Assembly (NCBI GenBank): GCA_019419545.1
Contig: DXZT01000016.1
Span: forward strand, 1 to 64,000
DNA length: 64,000 nucleotides
Direction: 5' to 3'
From: Collinsella sp.
GTDB taxonomy: Bacteria; Actinomycetota; Coriobacteriia; Coriobacteriales; Coriobacteriaceae
Positions 51,276-60,258 of the stretch are shown in pieces. A program made the position numbers and the translations under genes. Positions within the stretch are counted from its first letter, which is position 1. Each line of letters begins with the position of its first letter. The notes under the pieces are model-generated. The model was not told the DNA's origin. It searched no databases and worked only from the letters and a program-made list of their open reading frames with translations.

Positions 51276-54146
51276 ATGAGTCGCCGCAACACCGAGCTGC
51301 TCTTGCTCATCGCCTCGGCGTTCCCCGTCATCCTGCTGTATGCGATGTACGTGCTCACTGCGGGCGCCGCTATCTCCTTTGAGACGCTCGCCGTACCGAT
51401 CGGCCTCTTTGCCGCCTTTGCCGCGGCCCACATTGCCGTGCGCATCTTGGCGCCCGGTGCCGACCCCGCCATCCTGCCCATCGTATTTATACTTTCGGGC
51501 ATCGGCATCACGTTCGTGACGCGTCTCGCCCCCGCTCTCGCCATCTCACAGCTCATCATCCTGTTTGTCTCGGTGGCGCTCATGGTGGGAACGCTTGCAC
51601 TAGTCAAAAACCTCGACGTGGTCATGCGCTACAAGTACACCTTTGGCATCATCGGCATCATCCTGCTGATGCTGCCTATCTTTATCGGCACCACGATCTC
51701 GGGCTCCAAGCTGTGGATTCGCATCGCGGGCTTTACCATCCAGCCCGGCGAGTTCGCCAAGGTCTTTATCGTGCTGTTCCTGGCCGGGTACCTGGCCGAG
51801 AACCGCGAGCTGCTCTCCATCTCCAACCGCAAGATCTTGGGCTTTAAGATCCCTCGCCTGCGACTGCTACTGCCGTTGTTTGCCGTGTGGGGTGTGTGCC
51901 TGCTCGTCGTCGTCTTCGAACGCGACCTGGGTTCGGCCGTGCTGTTCTACACCATCTTCTTGCTGATGCTCTACGTTGCCACGGGGCGCTTTTCGTATGT
52001 CGTTATCGGCCTTGCGCTCTTAGCCGTTGGAGCCGTGGGCGCCTACAAGTTCCTGTCGCACGTTCAGGTGCGTTTCCAGGTTTGGGTCGATCCGTTTAAG
52101 GACGCCCAGGGTCAGGGCTACCAGATCGTCCAGTCGCTCTTCTCGCTTGCCGATGGCGGTCTGGTCGGTGTTGGCATCGGCAACGGCATGGCCAACAACA
52201 TCCCTGTCGTCGAGTCCGACTTTATCTTCTCGGCTATCGGCGAGGAGATGGGCCTTTTGGGCGGCGGCGCCGTGCTCATCCTGTTTATGCTCTTTGCCGT
52301 GCGTGGCCTGACCACAGCTGCCCGCGCAAAGTCCGACCTTGCCGCCTTTAGCGCCACCGGTCTTACGGCAGCCATCAGCTTCCAGGCCTTCTTGATCGTT
52401 GGCGGCGTAACCCGCCTGATCCCGCTGACCGGCGTCACCCTGCCCTTTATGAGCCAGGGCGGCTCCTCGCTGCTGGCAAGCTTTATCATCGTCGCACTCC
52501 TGCTACGTGCCGGTGACGAGGCGACCGGACGCGAGGCCGAGCTTACCGGCACCGGCACCATGGCCGCCATCACCGATGATCAGGTCGCATCTGCCGCCGC
52601 CCCGACGGGCTCGCGCTTTGCCACCTCGTCTTCCTACGGCAGCGGCAGCCATTCCGTCGGCTCGCGCATGCGCCGTCGCCTGCTCGATACGCCTGAATCC
52701 GGTGTGCTCGGTCGCGTGGCGCTCGCCAACCGTCTAACCCGTGCGGTGCTCGCCTTTACGGCGCTGTTCGCCATCCTTATCGGCAACCTCACCTATGTCC
52801 AGGTCATTAAGGCCAAGGACTATCAGGACATGCCGACCAACAACCACACCATCGCCCGCTCCAAGTACATCCAGCGCGGCTCCATCATCACGTCCGACGG
52901 CGTGACGCTGGCCGAGTCGCTGCAGCAGGAGGACGGCACCTACGTACGCTCCTACCCCAACGGTAACCTGGCAGCGCACGTGGTTGGCTACGTGAGCCAG
53001 CAGTATGGCACCACCGCCATCGAGAGCGTCATGAACGACACGCTCACCGGTTCTAAGGACTACTCTAGCTGGAACAACGCCATCGCGTCGCTCGCGGGCC
53101 AGACCCAGCCGGGCAACACCGCCAAGCTCACCATCGACTCGCGCATCCAGACGGCTGCTGAGCAGGCGCTCAAGGGCTTTAAGGGCGCTGTAGTGGTCAT
53201 CGACCCGCGTACCGGCGCGGTGCTCGCATGTGCCAGCTCGCCCACCTACGACAACACCAACATCGATGCCCTGCTGCAGACGGGCGGCGGCGAGGACGGC
53301 TCCATGTACAATCGCGCCATGGACGCGCTGTACACGCCGGGCTCCACGTTTAAGGTCGTTACGCTTTCCGCGGCACTCGAGACCGGTACCGCCAGCCTGA
53401 CTAGCACCTACCAGGCGCCCGGCTCCATGGATATCGGCAACGCACCGGTCACCAACTATGCCAACGAGAGCTACGGCACCATCAGCCTGCAGCAGGCCTT
53501 TGCCGTGTCCTCCAACGTCGTCTTTGGCCAGGTGGCAAACGAAGTTGGCGCAAACACGCTCGTACAGTTTGCCAACGCCTTTGGCTACGGCCAAAAGCTC
53601 GGCCAGGACCTGACCTCCGCGGCCTCCATCATGGCCGACCCGTCGCTCATGACCGAGTGGGAGACCGCCTGGGCCGGCGCCGGCCAGCCTGTCGGCATGG
53701 ACCACACGCCCGGCCCGCAGACCACCGTCATGCAAAACGCCGTGATTGCCGCCGCCATCGCTAACAGTGGCGTGGTCATGGACCCGTACTTTGTAGCCCA
53801 GGTACTCGCCCCGGACGGAACCGTGGTCAAGACCACGCAGTCCCGCTCGCTGGGGCAGGCCGTCAGCTCCGCCACGGCCGACCAGGTCAAGCAGGCCATG
53901 CTTGCCGTCGTCCAGTCCGGCACCGGCACCGATGCCCAGATCCCCGGCGTCAAGGTCGCCGGCAAGACCGGCTCGGCCGAGACCGGCGGCACCAACGTCA
54001 ACTCGATGTTCGTTGGCTTTGCACCTTACGATTCACCCACGGTCGCCATCTCGGTGGCCTTGGAGGATTACGACAAGCATGACGTCAAGGCCGCCAAGAT
54101 CGCCGGTATCGTCCTGACCGCGGCGCTTGCCGCACAGGGAGCGTGA
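51276..54146 (+). CDS. RodA/FtsW-type glycosyltransferase fused to a penicillin-binding protein
   Basis: 956 residues from ATG 51276 (AAGGGAG eight bases upstream; GTG 51267 is in frame). Residues 1-425 are a SEDS polymerase with ten membrane segments, QPGEFAK, FERDLGSA and VTLPFMSQGGSS. After a Ser/Gly linker (about 430-475) comes one further membrane segment (VLAFTALFAILIGNLTYVQV) and a class B PBP. Its transpeptidase has the PGSTFKV nucleophile, SSN (AVSSNVVF) and KTG (VAGKTGSAE). In most bacteria these are two interacting proteins encoded by neighbouring genes; here they are one chain. No stop codon or frameshift separates them. Confidence 0.93.
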   Translation: MSRRNTELLLLIASAFPVILLYAMYVLTAGAAISFETLAVPIGLFAAFAAAHIAVRILAPGADPAILPIVFILSGIGITFVTRLAPALAISQLIILFVSVALMVGTLALVKNLDVVMRYKYTFGIIGIILLMLPIFIGTTISGSKLWIRIAGFTIQPGEFAKVFIVLFLAGYLAENRELLSISNRKILGFKIPRLRLLLPLFAVWGVCLLVVVFERDLGSAVLFYTIFLLMLYVATGRFSYVVIGLALLAVGAVGAYKFLSHVQVRFQVWVDPFKDAQGQGYQIVQSLFSLADGGLVGVGIGNGMANNIPVVESDFIFSAIGEEMGLLGGGAVLILFMLFAVRGLTTAARAKSDLAAFSATGLTAAISFQAFLIVGGVTRLIPLTGVTLPFMSQGGSSLLASFIIVALLLRAGDEATGREAELTGTGTMAAITDDQVASAAAPTGSRFATSSSYGSGSHSVGSRMRRRLLDTPESGVLGRVALANRLTRAVLAFTALFAILIGNLTYVQVIKAKDYQDMPTNNHTIARSKYIQRGSIITSDGVTLAESLQQEDGTYVRSYPNGNLAAHVVGYVSQQYGTTAIESVMNDTLTGSKDYSSWNNAIASLAGQTQPGNTAKLTIDSRIQTAAEQALKGFKGAVVVIDPRTGAVLACASSPTYDNTNIDALLQTGGGEDGSMYNRAMDALYTPGSTFKVVTLSAALETGTASLTSTYQAPGSMDIGNAPVTNYANESYGTISLQQAFAVSSNVVFGQVANEVGANTLVQFANAFGYGQKLGQDLTSAASIMADPSLMTEWETAWAGAGQPVGMDHTPGPQTTVMQNAVIAAAIANSGVVMDPYFVAQVLAPDGTVVKTTQSRSLGQAVSSATADQVKQAMLAVVQSGTGTDAQIPGVKVAGKTGSAETGGTNVNSMFVGFAPYDSPTVAISVALEDYDKHDVKAAKIAGIVLTAALAAQGA

Positions 54147-54278
54147 TGCCCATGATCGAATCGGACACCCGAGGCGCGCCGCGGCCTAAGAGTTAGCGGC
54201 AACGCGCCACACGGCCCCAGCGGCCACATCGTAGGTACTACACACATCGTTGAGCGAATAGTTATGTTAGGAGCAGGA

Positions 54279-56240
54279 ATGGAACAGAGGGTCCTCGGGG
54301 GAAGATACCTCCTCAAGGATAAGGTGGGAACAGGCGGCATGGCGACCGTCTACCGTGCACAGGACCAGGTCCTCGACCGCACGGTAGCCGTCAAGATCAT
54401 GCTGCCGCAGTATGCTGGCGACGCAACCTTCGCCGCACGCTTTAAGCAGGAGGCCCAGGCAGCAGCCGGTCTCTCCTCCCCCTATATCGTGGGCGTCTAC
54501 GATTGGGGCAAGGACGGCGACACCTATTACATCGTCATGGAGTACCTGCGCGGCACCGACCTTAAGAGCGGCATCAAGAGCCACGGCGCCCTCGACCCCA
54601 AGAAGGTCGCCCAGATCGGCTCGCAGATCAGCTCTGCGCTTTCGGTCGCCCACAAGCACGAGATCATCCACCGCGACATTAAGCCGCAGAACATCATGGT
54701 GCTGCCCGACGGCAACATCAAGGTGATGGACTTTGGCATCGCGCGCGCCAAGAACAGCCACCTCACGCAAGACAACAACGTGCTGGGAACCGCCCACTAC
54801 GTCAGCCCCGAGCAGACCCGCGGTCAGGACCTCGGCCCCACCTCGGATATCTACTCGCTGGGCGTCGTGATGTACGAGTGCGCCACCGGCCGCGTTCCCT
54901 TTGACGGTGACGACGCCATCTCGGTCGCACTCAAGCAAGTCAACGAGTTGCCTATTCCGCCGAGCCAGATCAACTCCGGTGTCGACGCCGACCTTGAGCG
55001 CATCATCCTCAAGTGCATGGAGAAGGACCCGGCAAACCGCTTCCAGACCGCCGACGAGCTTCGTCAGGTGCTCAATAGCTACCTGTCGGGCCGTGCCGTC
55101 AACGTCTCGGAGCCCACGCGCATCATCGGTGCCCCCGGTGAGCTGGGCGCCACCAAGACTCGCGAGCTTTCCGATCAAACGCGCGCCATGGTGCGTCCCG
55201 TCTCGGGCGTGAGCGGCCAGAATACCGCCCGTAGCTCGGTTTCGGGCTCCACCGGCTCCTACGAGGTCGAAAAGCCCAAATCCAACAAGAACAAGATCAT
55301 CGCCGCCGTGGTGGCAGCCGTTGCCGTCATCGGCATCGTGGTGGCCTTTGCCACAGGACTCTTTGGCGGCGAGCAGGTCACCGTGCCCGATGTGCTGGGC
55401 AAGGACCAGCAGACTGCCGTCGAGCTGATCAAGGAAGCCGGCCTCGAGGTCGGCACCATCGACCAAAGCTACAACGACGATGTCGACGAGGGCAAGGTCG
55501 CCGAGCAGACGCCCAACGGCAACACCAAGAAGGCCAAGGGCACCAAGGTGAACCTGGTAATCTCCAAGGGTCCCAAGCCCTCCGAGAAGGTTGAGGTTCC
55601 CCGGCTTGTCGGCCTGACCAAGGACCAGGCCGAGGCCGCGCTGGCAAGCGTTGGCCTGAAGGGCAACGCCTCCGAGGAGGCCAACGAGGCCGATGAGGGC
55701 CAGGTCTTTGAGCAGGGCACCGAAGCCGGTAAGGAAGTCGCGAAGGGCACGACCATCTCGTACAAGGTCTCGGGCGGCCCGGATACCACGTCCGTCCCCG
55801 ATCTGACCGACATGACCGAGGCCCAGGCGCGCAACGCCCTCGATATGGCAGGCTTTGGCGTCGACGTTAGCTACCAGGAGAACGACTCGGTTACCGAGGG
55901 CACCGTGATCAGCTGGAACCCCAGCGGCAAGCAGAAGCCCGGCGCCACGATTACCGTCGTCATTGCCAAGAAGTCCGGCAAGGCCGCCGTCCCGGGCAAC
56001 CTGTACGGTAAGAGCATTTCCGCCGCCGTCACCGCACTCAACAACGCCGGTTTCTATAACATCGGCTTCTGTGACCAGAACGGCAATCCCGTGAGCGGTA
56101 ACGAGGATGCCACCGTTACGGGCGTCTCCCCCACCGGCAAGCAGTCCACCGACAGCACGATCACGCTGACGGTCGCACTTTCTGGCTCGGGTTCGGGCTC
56201 TGGCTCGGGCACGGGTGACGATTCCGGTACGACCAACTAG
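54279..56240 (+). CDS. pknB: PASTA-domain Ser/Thr protein kinase
   Basis: 653 residues from ATG 54279, preceded by TAGGAGCAGG; ATG 54264 is in frame. Kinase domain at about 8-275: GTGGMATVYRAQD, VAVKIM, IHRDIKPQNIMV, VMDFGIARA and SPEQ. One membrane segment (IIAAVVAAVAVIGIVVAFATG) is followed by four extracellular PASTA domains starting VTVPDVLGKD; the fourth is less typical. A Gly/Ser tail ends the protein. PASTA domains bind peptidoglycan fragments. This is the last gene of the operon, 117 bp downstream of the RodA-PBP gene. Confidence 0.95.
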   Translation: MEQRVLGGRYLLKDKVGTGGMATVYRAQDQVLDRTVAVKIMLPQYAGDATFAARFKQEAQAAAGLSSPYIVGVYDWGKDGDTYYIVMEYLRGTDLKSGIKSHGALDPKKVAQIGSQISSALSVAHKHEIIHRDIKPQNIMVLPDGNIKVMDFGIARAKNSHLTQDNNVLGTAHYVSPEQTRGQDLGPTSDIYSLGVVMYECATGRVPFDGDDAISVALKQVNELPIPPSQINSGVDADLERIILKCMEKDPANRFQTADELRQVLNSYLSGRAVNVSEPTRIIGAPGELGATKTRELSDQTRAMVRPVSGVSGQNTARSSVSGSTGSYEVEKPKSNKNKIIAAVVAAVAVIGIVVAFATGLFGGEQVTVPDVLGKDQQTAVELIKEAGLEVGTIDQSYNDDVDEGKVAEQTPNGNTKKAKGTKVNLVISKGPKPSEKVEVPRLVGLTKDQAEAALASVGLKGNASEEANEADEGQVFEQGTEAGKEVAKGTTISYKVSGGPDTTSVPDLTDMTEAQARNALDMAGFGVDVSYQENDSVTEGTVISWNPSGKQKPGATITVVIAKKSGKAAVPGNLYGKSISAAVTALNNAGFYNIGFCDQNGNPVSGNEDATVTGVSPTGKQSTDSTITLTVALSGSGSGSGSGTGDDSGTTN

Positions 56241-56293
56241 TCGCCACCCCACCGCTCATCACGGCTCTCGCCGCAAACATATTCGCTCACAGG

Positions 56294-56332
56294 CGCCCGC
56301 TTGCTCCCCCAGCAAGCGGGCGCTTCGTTTTT
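56294..56332 (+). terminator. Terminator of the pknB operon
   Basis: GCGCCCGCTTGC (56294-56305) and GCAAGCGGGCGC (56312-56323) form a perfect 12-bp stem with a six-base loop, followed by TTCGTTTTT. Confidence 0.93.
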
Positions 56333-56351
56333 GACATGACATGAACCAGAA

Positions 56352-56380
56352 GAGCCCGGCACCATAGCGGTACCGGGCTC
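56352..56380. other. Hairpin downstream of the tRNA gene region
   Basis: GAGCCCGGCACC and GGTACCGGGCTC pair with one mismatch. On the minus strand it lies beyond the tRNA and its partial copy; TTCTGG follows, so it may end the tRNA transcript. Confidence 0.5.
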
Positions 56381-56385
56381 GATAT

Positions 56386-56463
56386 TCCTCTGGTGCCCCC
56401 GGGCGGATTCGAAAACTCCCCCCGCGGGGAAATTGGTGACGCGGGTGTCGACGGCTCGAATCC
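56386..56463. repeat. Partial copies of the tRNA-Arg 3' half
   Basis: 56386-56413 is identical over 28 bp to 56516-56543 (the tRNA 3' end and flank) in the same orientation. 56441-56463 matches the reverse complement of 56535-56557 (T-arm region) with one difference. Both are typical scars of events at a tRNA integration site. Confidence 0.85.
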
Positions 56464-56520
56464 ACCGACGGTCCCACAAACCAGAAACGGCGCCGCTCTC
56501 GCGACGCCGTCATAATCCTC

Positions 56521-56596
56521 TGGTGCCCCCGGGCGGATTCGAACCGTCGACACCCGCTTTAGGAGAGCGGTGCTCTATCCCCTGAGCTACGGAGGC
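56521..56596 (-). tRNA. tRNA-Arg, anticodon CCU
   Basis: 76 bases including an encoded CCA. Acceptor GCCTCCG pairs with CGGGGGC (one G-U), D-arm GCTC/GAGC, anticodon stem CCGCT/AGCGG with loop CTCCTAA (anticodon CCU, reads AGG). T-arm GACGG-TTCGAAT-CCGCC has one A-C mismatch. The variable loop is five bases. The gene is single and on the minus strand. Confidence 0.93.
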
Positions 56597-56899
56597 ATGT
56601 TGTACTAGTGTAGCAGATTTACGCCGTTGTAATACAGCGTATAGCCACTCTTCGAAGTTGCGGTGGAACAGCCCTCCGGAAAGTGTGTCCCACTATCCAG
56701 GCAAATTCTGGGTCAAACTTTCCCAATGGGACCTCGCTGGAAACTGTGTCCCAGAATTTCGGCTCGAAACGGGACACGGTTTCCCAAACGACCCCGTTCC
56801 GGAAACTACATCCCGGAATCGGCGCTCGAACTGGGATGCACTTTCCCAATCGAGCCCCATGGGAAACTGCGTCCCACTTTGGGGGGCGCTCTTTAATGA
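56597..56899. repeat. Intergenic GGGAAACTGCGTCCCA-type repeats
   Basis: No gene. At least five variants of GGAAACTGCGTCCCA or its reverse complement (GGGATGCACTTTCCC) alternate in orientation between 56690 and 56880, each followed by a CGGCTCGAA-like spacer. The same family is at 9095-9235. AGTTGCGGTGGAA at 56656-56668 recurs at 60510-60522. Confidence 0.65.
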
Positions 56900-57298
56900 C
56901 TAGTTACCTTTGTGGAAGAGGTTTTTGATAACGGAGGGGATGCTCTTGGCGCCCCTGGCCGTCACATCGATAAAGTCGGGCGAACGCACGAGCTTATCCT
57001 CGTCGACGTACTTGCGGACAGCACGAAGCGTCTCTTTGTCGTCGCGCGTCGAAAACGTAAAGTGACCGTTGTCCTTGGTGAAGATGGCAAAACGCGTGAT
57101 CTTCTTGGTGCCGCGTAAAACCTCGGCGGCAATATAGTCGACCTCGTCCCACGGGATTTGAATATAATCCTCGGGATTGCGCTCGTTGTAATACTCGAAC
57201 GCCTTATTGCCCACCATCACGTTACCGTGGCTGGTAAGCCCCATCAGGCAGGTTGCCGGCGTTGCCAGATCGACCGTGCTGTTCTGAGATTGCGCCAT
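56900..57298 (-). CDS. manO: DUF956-family protein of the mannose PTS (ManO-like)
   Basis: 132 residues from ATG 57298 (MAQSQNSTVDLATPAT); the frame extends upstream but with no better start. It belongs to the DUF956 family, small proteins encoded almost only next to mannose-family PTS genes; recognised by the GNVMVGNKAFEYYN and QIPWDEVDYIAAEVL stretches and by position. Role unproven, thought to be regulatory. A terminator separates it from the EIID gene, so it gets lower or separate expression. Confidence 0.85.
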   Translation of the reverse strand: MAQSQNSTVDLATPATCLMGLTSHGNVMVGNKAFEYYNERNPEDYIQIPWDEVDYIAAEVLRGTKKITRFAIFTKDNGHFTFSTRDDKETLRAVRKYVDEDKLVRSPDFIDVTARGAKSIPSVIKNLFHKGN

Positions 57299-57327
57299 GC
57301 GCGCCTCGCCCTCCAAATAAAACAATC

Positions 57328-57361
57328 GGACCGCATCCAGTGTACCCACCGGGTGCGGTCC
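57328..57361 (-). terminator. Terminator between EIID and DUF956 genes
   Basis: GGACCGCATCC (57328-57338) and GGGTGCGGTCC (57351-57361) form an 11-bp stem with one wobble pair. On the minus strand GATTGTTTTATTT follows. It would stop, or partly attenuate, the PTS transcript before the DUF956 gene. Confidence 0.85.
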
Positions 57362-57418
57362 GTTTCAATGGCTCAAAAGCCCTTGCCTAGCAATTCTCGG
57401 TCTTAAGCCGAAGCGTGC

Positions 57419-58339
57419 TTACATGAAGCCGCAGAAGCGACCGATGATGCCGACGGCGAAGAGAGCCAGGATGATGACGATCGGGCTGACCTTCTTCTTG
57501 AGGAGCTTGCAGACCAGCAGGGTCAGGCACACGGCGGCAAGGCCGGGGATGAGCTGATCGAGGTTGGCCTGAAGCGTGGTGACCTTCATCTGATCAAGGG
57601 CGGTAGCACCGACGGAGTTGTACATCGTCAGCGCTTCCTTGATACCCTCGGAACCGGAGGGCAGGCTAGCCCAGTCGATAAAGGCGCCAGCAGACTGCTT
57701 GACCGTGGAGACGATCGGGGTGAAGGAAATGGACACCCAGCGCTCGACCAGGGCGCCGATGATGAACATACCCAGGATGGAAGCGCCCTCGGTGACCTTG
57801 CCCATCAGACCACCGGAGAGGTCCTTGGCGATGGAGGAGCCGACCTTGTAGCCAAACTCCTGCGTGTACCACAGGAAAGCGTAACGGATGATGTTCCACG
57901 CGAAGAAGAACAGCAGCGGACCGACGATGCTGCCGGACATGGCCAGGGAAGCGCCCAGAGCGCCCAGAATCGGGCGAAGGGTGAACCAGAAGACGGGGTC
58001 GCCGACGCCGGCGAGCGGGCCCATCATACCGACCTTGACGCCCTGAATGGCGACGTCGTCAATCGGGGCACCGTTGGCGCGCTCCTCCTCGAGAGCGAGG
58101 GTAACGCCAATGACGGGGGCGGAAACATAGGGGTGGGTGTTATAGAACTCCAGGTGGCGCTTAAGAGCGGCAATCTGGTCATCCTTGCTGGTGTAGAGCT
58201 TCTTGATCGCAGGGATCATTGCGAAGCACCAGCCGCCGTTCTGCATACGCTCGTAGTTCCACGAGCCCTGAAGGAACTGATGACGGAAGCAAACCTTCTT
58301 GCGGTCAGCCTTGGTGAGCTGAATCTTGTTCTCTGCCAT
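57419..58339 (-). CDS. manZ: PTS mannose-family EIID
   Basis: 306 residues from ATG 58339. Mannose-family EIID: RHQFLQGSWNYERMQNGGWCFAMIPAI at the N-terminus, GPLAGVGDPVFWFTLRPI in the middle, and a C-terminal membrane segment. With EIIC it forms the sugar channel. EIIC and EIID genes are separated by only 16 bp. The family transports mannose, glucose, fructose, sorbose or amino sugars; the substrate is not fixed by sequence. Confidence 0.93.
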   Translation of the reverse strand: MAENKIQLTKADRKKVCFRHQFLQGSWNYERMQNGGWCFAMIPAIKKLYTSKDDQIAALKRHLEFYNTHPYVSAPVIGVTLALEEERANGAPIDDVAIQGVKVGMMGPLAGVGDPVFWFTLRPILGALGASLAMSGSIVGPLLFFFAWNIIRYAFLWYTQEFGYKVGSSIAKDLSGGLMGKVTEGASILGMFIIGALVERWVSISFTPIVSTVKQSAGAFIDWASLPSGSEGIKEALTMYNSVGATALDQMKVTTLQANLDQLIPGLAAVCLTLLVCKLLKKKVSPIVIILALFAVGIIGRFCGFM

Positions 58340-58355
58340 ATGTATCACTCCCCTC

Positions 58356-59174
58356 CTACTCGTAATCGTTCAGAATGTCGCCGAGCGGGTCGCCGGAGCC
58401 ACCGCCCATGCCGCCACCCTGCTTGGCCAGATCCTTAAGGCCAAGGTAGATGAGGGCAAGGGAGATGCCGATGAGACCAAGGGCGATCAGCGTGAGCTGA
58501 GGGATGGCAGCAAGGACAAAGCCGAGGACGAAGAACGGCCAGGTCTCCTTGGTGGCCATCATGTTGATGACCATGGCGTAACCGACGGAAGCGACCATGC
58601 CGCCGCCGACAGCCATGCCGCCGGACAGCCAGTCGGGCATAGCGTTAAGCGCGTTGGTAACGGCCTCGGCCGGGATGACGCACAGAAGCACTGCCGGGAT
58701 GGCGATACGAAGGCCCTGCATGAGGATGGCAGCATACTGCCAGCGCTCGATGCCGGAGAAGTCGCCCTTCTCGGCGCAACCGTCCATGGCGTGAGCGATA
58801 GCGGTAGCAATGGTACGGCAGATCATGGTCAGGAACAGACCAGCGACCGACAGCGGGACGGCGACGGCGATAGCGGTGGTAACGGCCTTGGCCGAATCGG
58901 TGGCGCCACCGTTGAGGGCGAGCACCATGATGATCGAAGAAGCGACCGAGGCCAGAGCGGCGTCAGGCGCGACAGCGGCGCCGACGTTAGCCCAGCCAAG
59001 GGCCATCATCTGGAGCGAACCGCCCAGGAGGATGCCCTCCTGAAGGTGACCGGTTACGAGACCGATAAGCGTGCATGCCACGAGCGGCTGATGGAACTGG
59101 AACTCATCCAGAATGCCTTCCATACCGGCAAGCAACGCGACAATCGCAACAAGCAGAATAGTGATTGCAGACAT
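58356..59174 (-). CDS. manY: PTS mannose-family EIIC
   Basis: 272 residues, six or more membrane segments, with ILLGGSLQMMALGWANVGAAVAPDAALASV, the conserved EIIC substrate region. The C-terminal tail (GGGMGGGSGDP) is Gly-rich and hydrophilic. It lies between EIIAB and EIID genes in the usual order. Confidence 0.93.
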   Translation of the reverse strand: MSAITILLVAIVALLAGMEGILDEFQFHQPLVACTLIGLVTGHLQEGILLGGSLQMMALGWANVGAAVAPDAALASVASSIIMVLALNGGATDSAKAVTTAIAVAVPLSVAGLFLTMICRTIATAIAHAMDGCAEKGDFSGIERWQYAAILMQGLRIAIPAVLLCVIPAEAVTNALNAMPDWLSGGMAVGGGMVASVGYAMVINMMATKETWPFFVLGFVLAAIPQLTLIALGLIGISLALIYLGLKDLAKQGGGMGGGSGDPLGDILNDYE

Positions 59175-59192
59175 GTATCGGACCCTCCTTTA

Positions 59193-60182
59193 CTATGCTT
59201 GAGCGGCCAGTTCGGCCTTAGCTTTCTTCAACATGGCGTCGAGATCCTCGGAGGAATCCGAAGGAACCTTGCGGACCTCGAACTTGACGCCCTTGGCCTT
59301 GAGGGCCTCGAGAGTCTTGACGTCGTCATCGCCCATAGCGACGGCGTTGGTGACGACGACCTTGCCCTTGGAGTGAGCCATGGAACCGATGTTGACTTCC
59401 TTGATGTCGACGCCGGCCTCGATGGCCTTGAGCAGATCCTGCGGGTTCTCAAAGAGCAGCATGGCCTTGGTGTCACCAAAGCGCGTGTCCTTGACGACCT
59501 CGGCCATCTTCTTGATGGGCACGACGTTGGCATGGACTCCCGGAGGAGCAGCCTGCTCGATCATGGTCTTGCGGAGCTCGTCGTGAGCAACGCCGTCGGA
59601 AACCACGATGATGCGGTTGGGGTTGATCTGCTTGGTCCACGTGGTGGCCACCTGACCATGAAGCAGACGGGTGTCGATACGGACGTGGGCGATCTTGATG
59701 TGCCCATCGCCGATGACCGTTCCCGGAGGGATGGCGCCTGCAGGAGCAGCGGCGGCCGCAGCCGGCTTCTTCTCCTCGGGCTCCAGAGACTCGGGCTTGA
59801 CACGCACGCCAGCCTTAGCCTCAGTCACGAGATGTTTTGCGATCGCATGTGCAGTGTTCTTTGCGTCAAAGCGCTGCGAATATGCCTCGATGAGCATAGG
59901 CAGGTTGACACCGGTGACGATAGCCCAGGAATCGTGGCCCTCGATGAGCCCGCTGATCTGGTTGAACGGCGTGCCGCCCCACAGATCAACGAGGAAGAGC
60001 ACCTGCTCCTGGTCTTCGAAGGAAGCGATTGCTTCCTCGACCTTGGCACGGAAGTCGTCGGGGCCCATGCTCGGCTCGAGCGAGACCACGGCAACAGACG
60101 GCTGATCGCCAAAGACCATCGAGCCCGTCTGCTTGATTCCAGCTGCCAAGTCCCCGTGGCTAGCAAGAACAATACTTACCAT
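59193..60182 (-). CDS. manX: PTS mannose-family EIIAB
   Basis: 329 residues from ATG 60182 (AAAGGAGG seven bases upstream; GTG one codon earlier is possible). EIIA domain with phosphoacceptor His9 in VLASHGDLAAG and VDLWGGTPFN. An Ala/Pro/Lys linker spans about 130-155, then EIIB with His175 in VRIDTRLLHGQVATTW. It passes phosphate from HPr to the incoming sugar. First gene of the man operon. Confidence 0.94.
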   Translation of the reverse strand: MVSIVLASHGDLAAGIKQTGSMVFGDQPSVAVVSLEPSMGPDDFRAKVEEAIASFEDQEQVLFLVDLWGGTPFNQISGLIEGHDSWAIVTGVNLPMLIEAYSQRFDAKNTAHAIAKHLVTEAKAGVRVKPESLEPEEKKPAAAAAAPAGAIPPGTVIGDGHIKIAHVRIDTRLLHGQVATTWTKQINPNRIIVVSDGVAHDELRKTMIEQAAPPGVHANVVPIKKMAEVVKDTRFGDTKAMLLFENPQDLLKAIEAGVDIKEVNIGSMAHSKGKVVVTNAVAMGDDDVKTLEALKAKGVKFEVRKVPSDSSEDLDAMLKKAKAELAAQA

Positions 60183-60252
60183 CACATAACCTCCTTTTTG
60201 TCTACGTATTTCCTACACGACATGAAAGGAGTATAGCTGTTTGGTTTGTGGA

Positions 60253-60258
60253 ATTATA
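60253..60258 (-). promoter_or_regulatory. Possible -10 box of the man operon
   Basis: TATAAT on the minus strand, about 70 bp upstream of the EIIAB start, in an AT-rich stretch. No good -35 at 17 bp, and no sigma-54 type -12/-24 box was seen. Confidence 0.35.
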
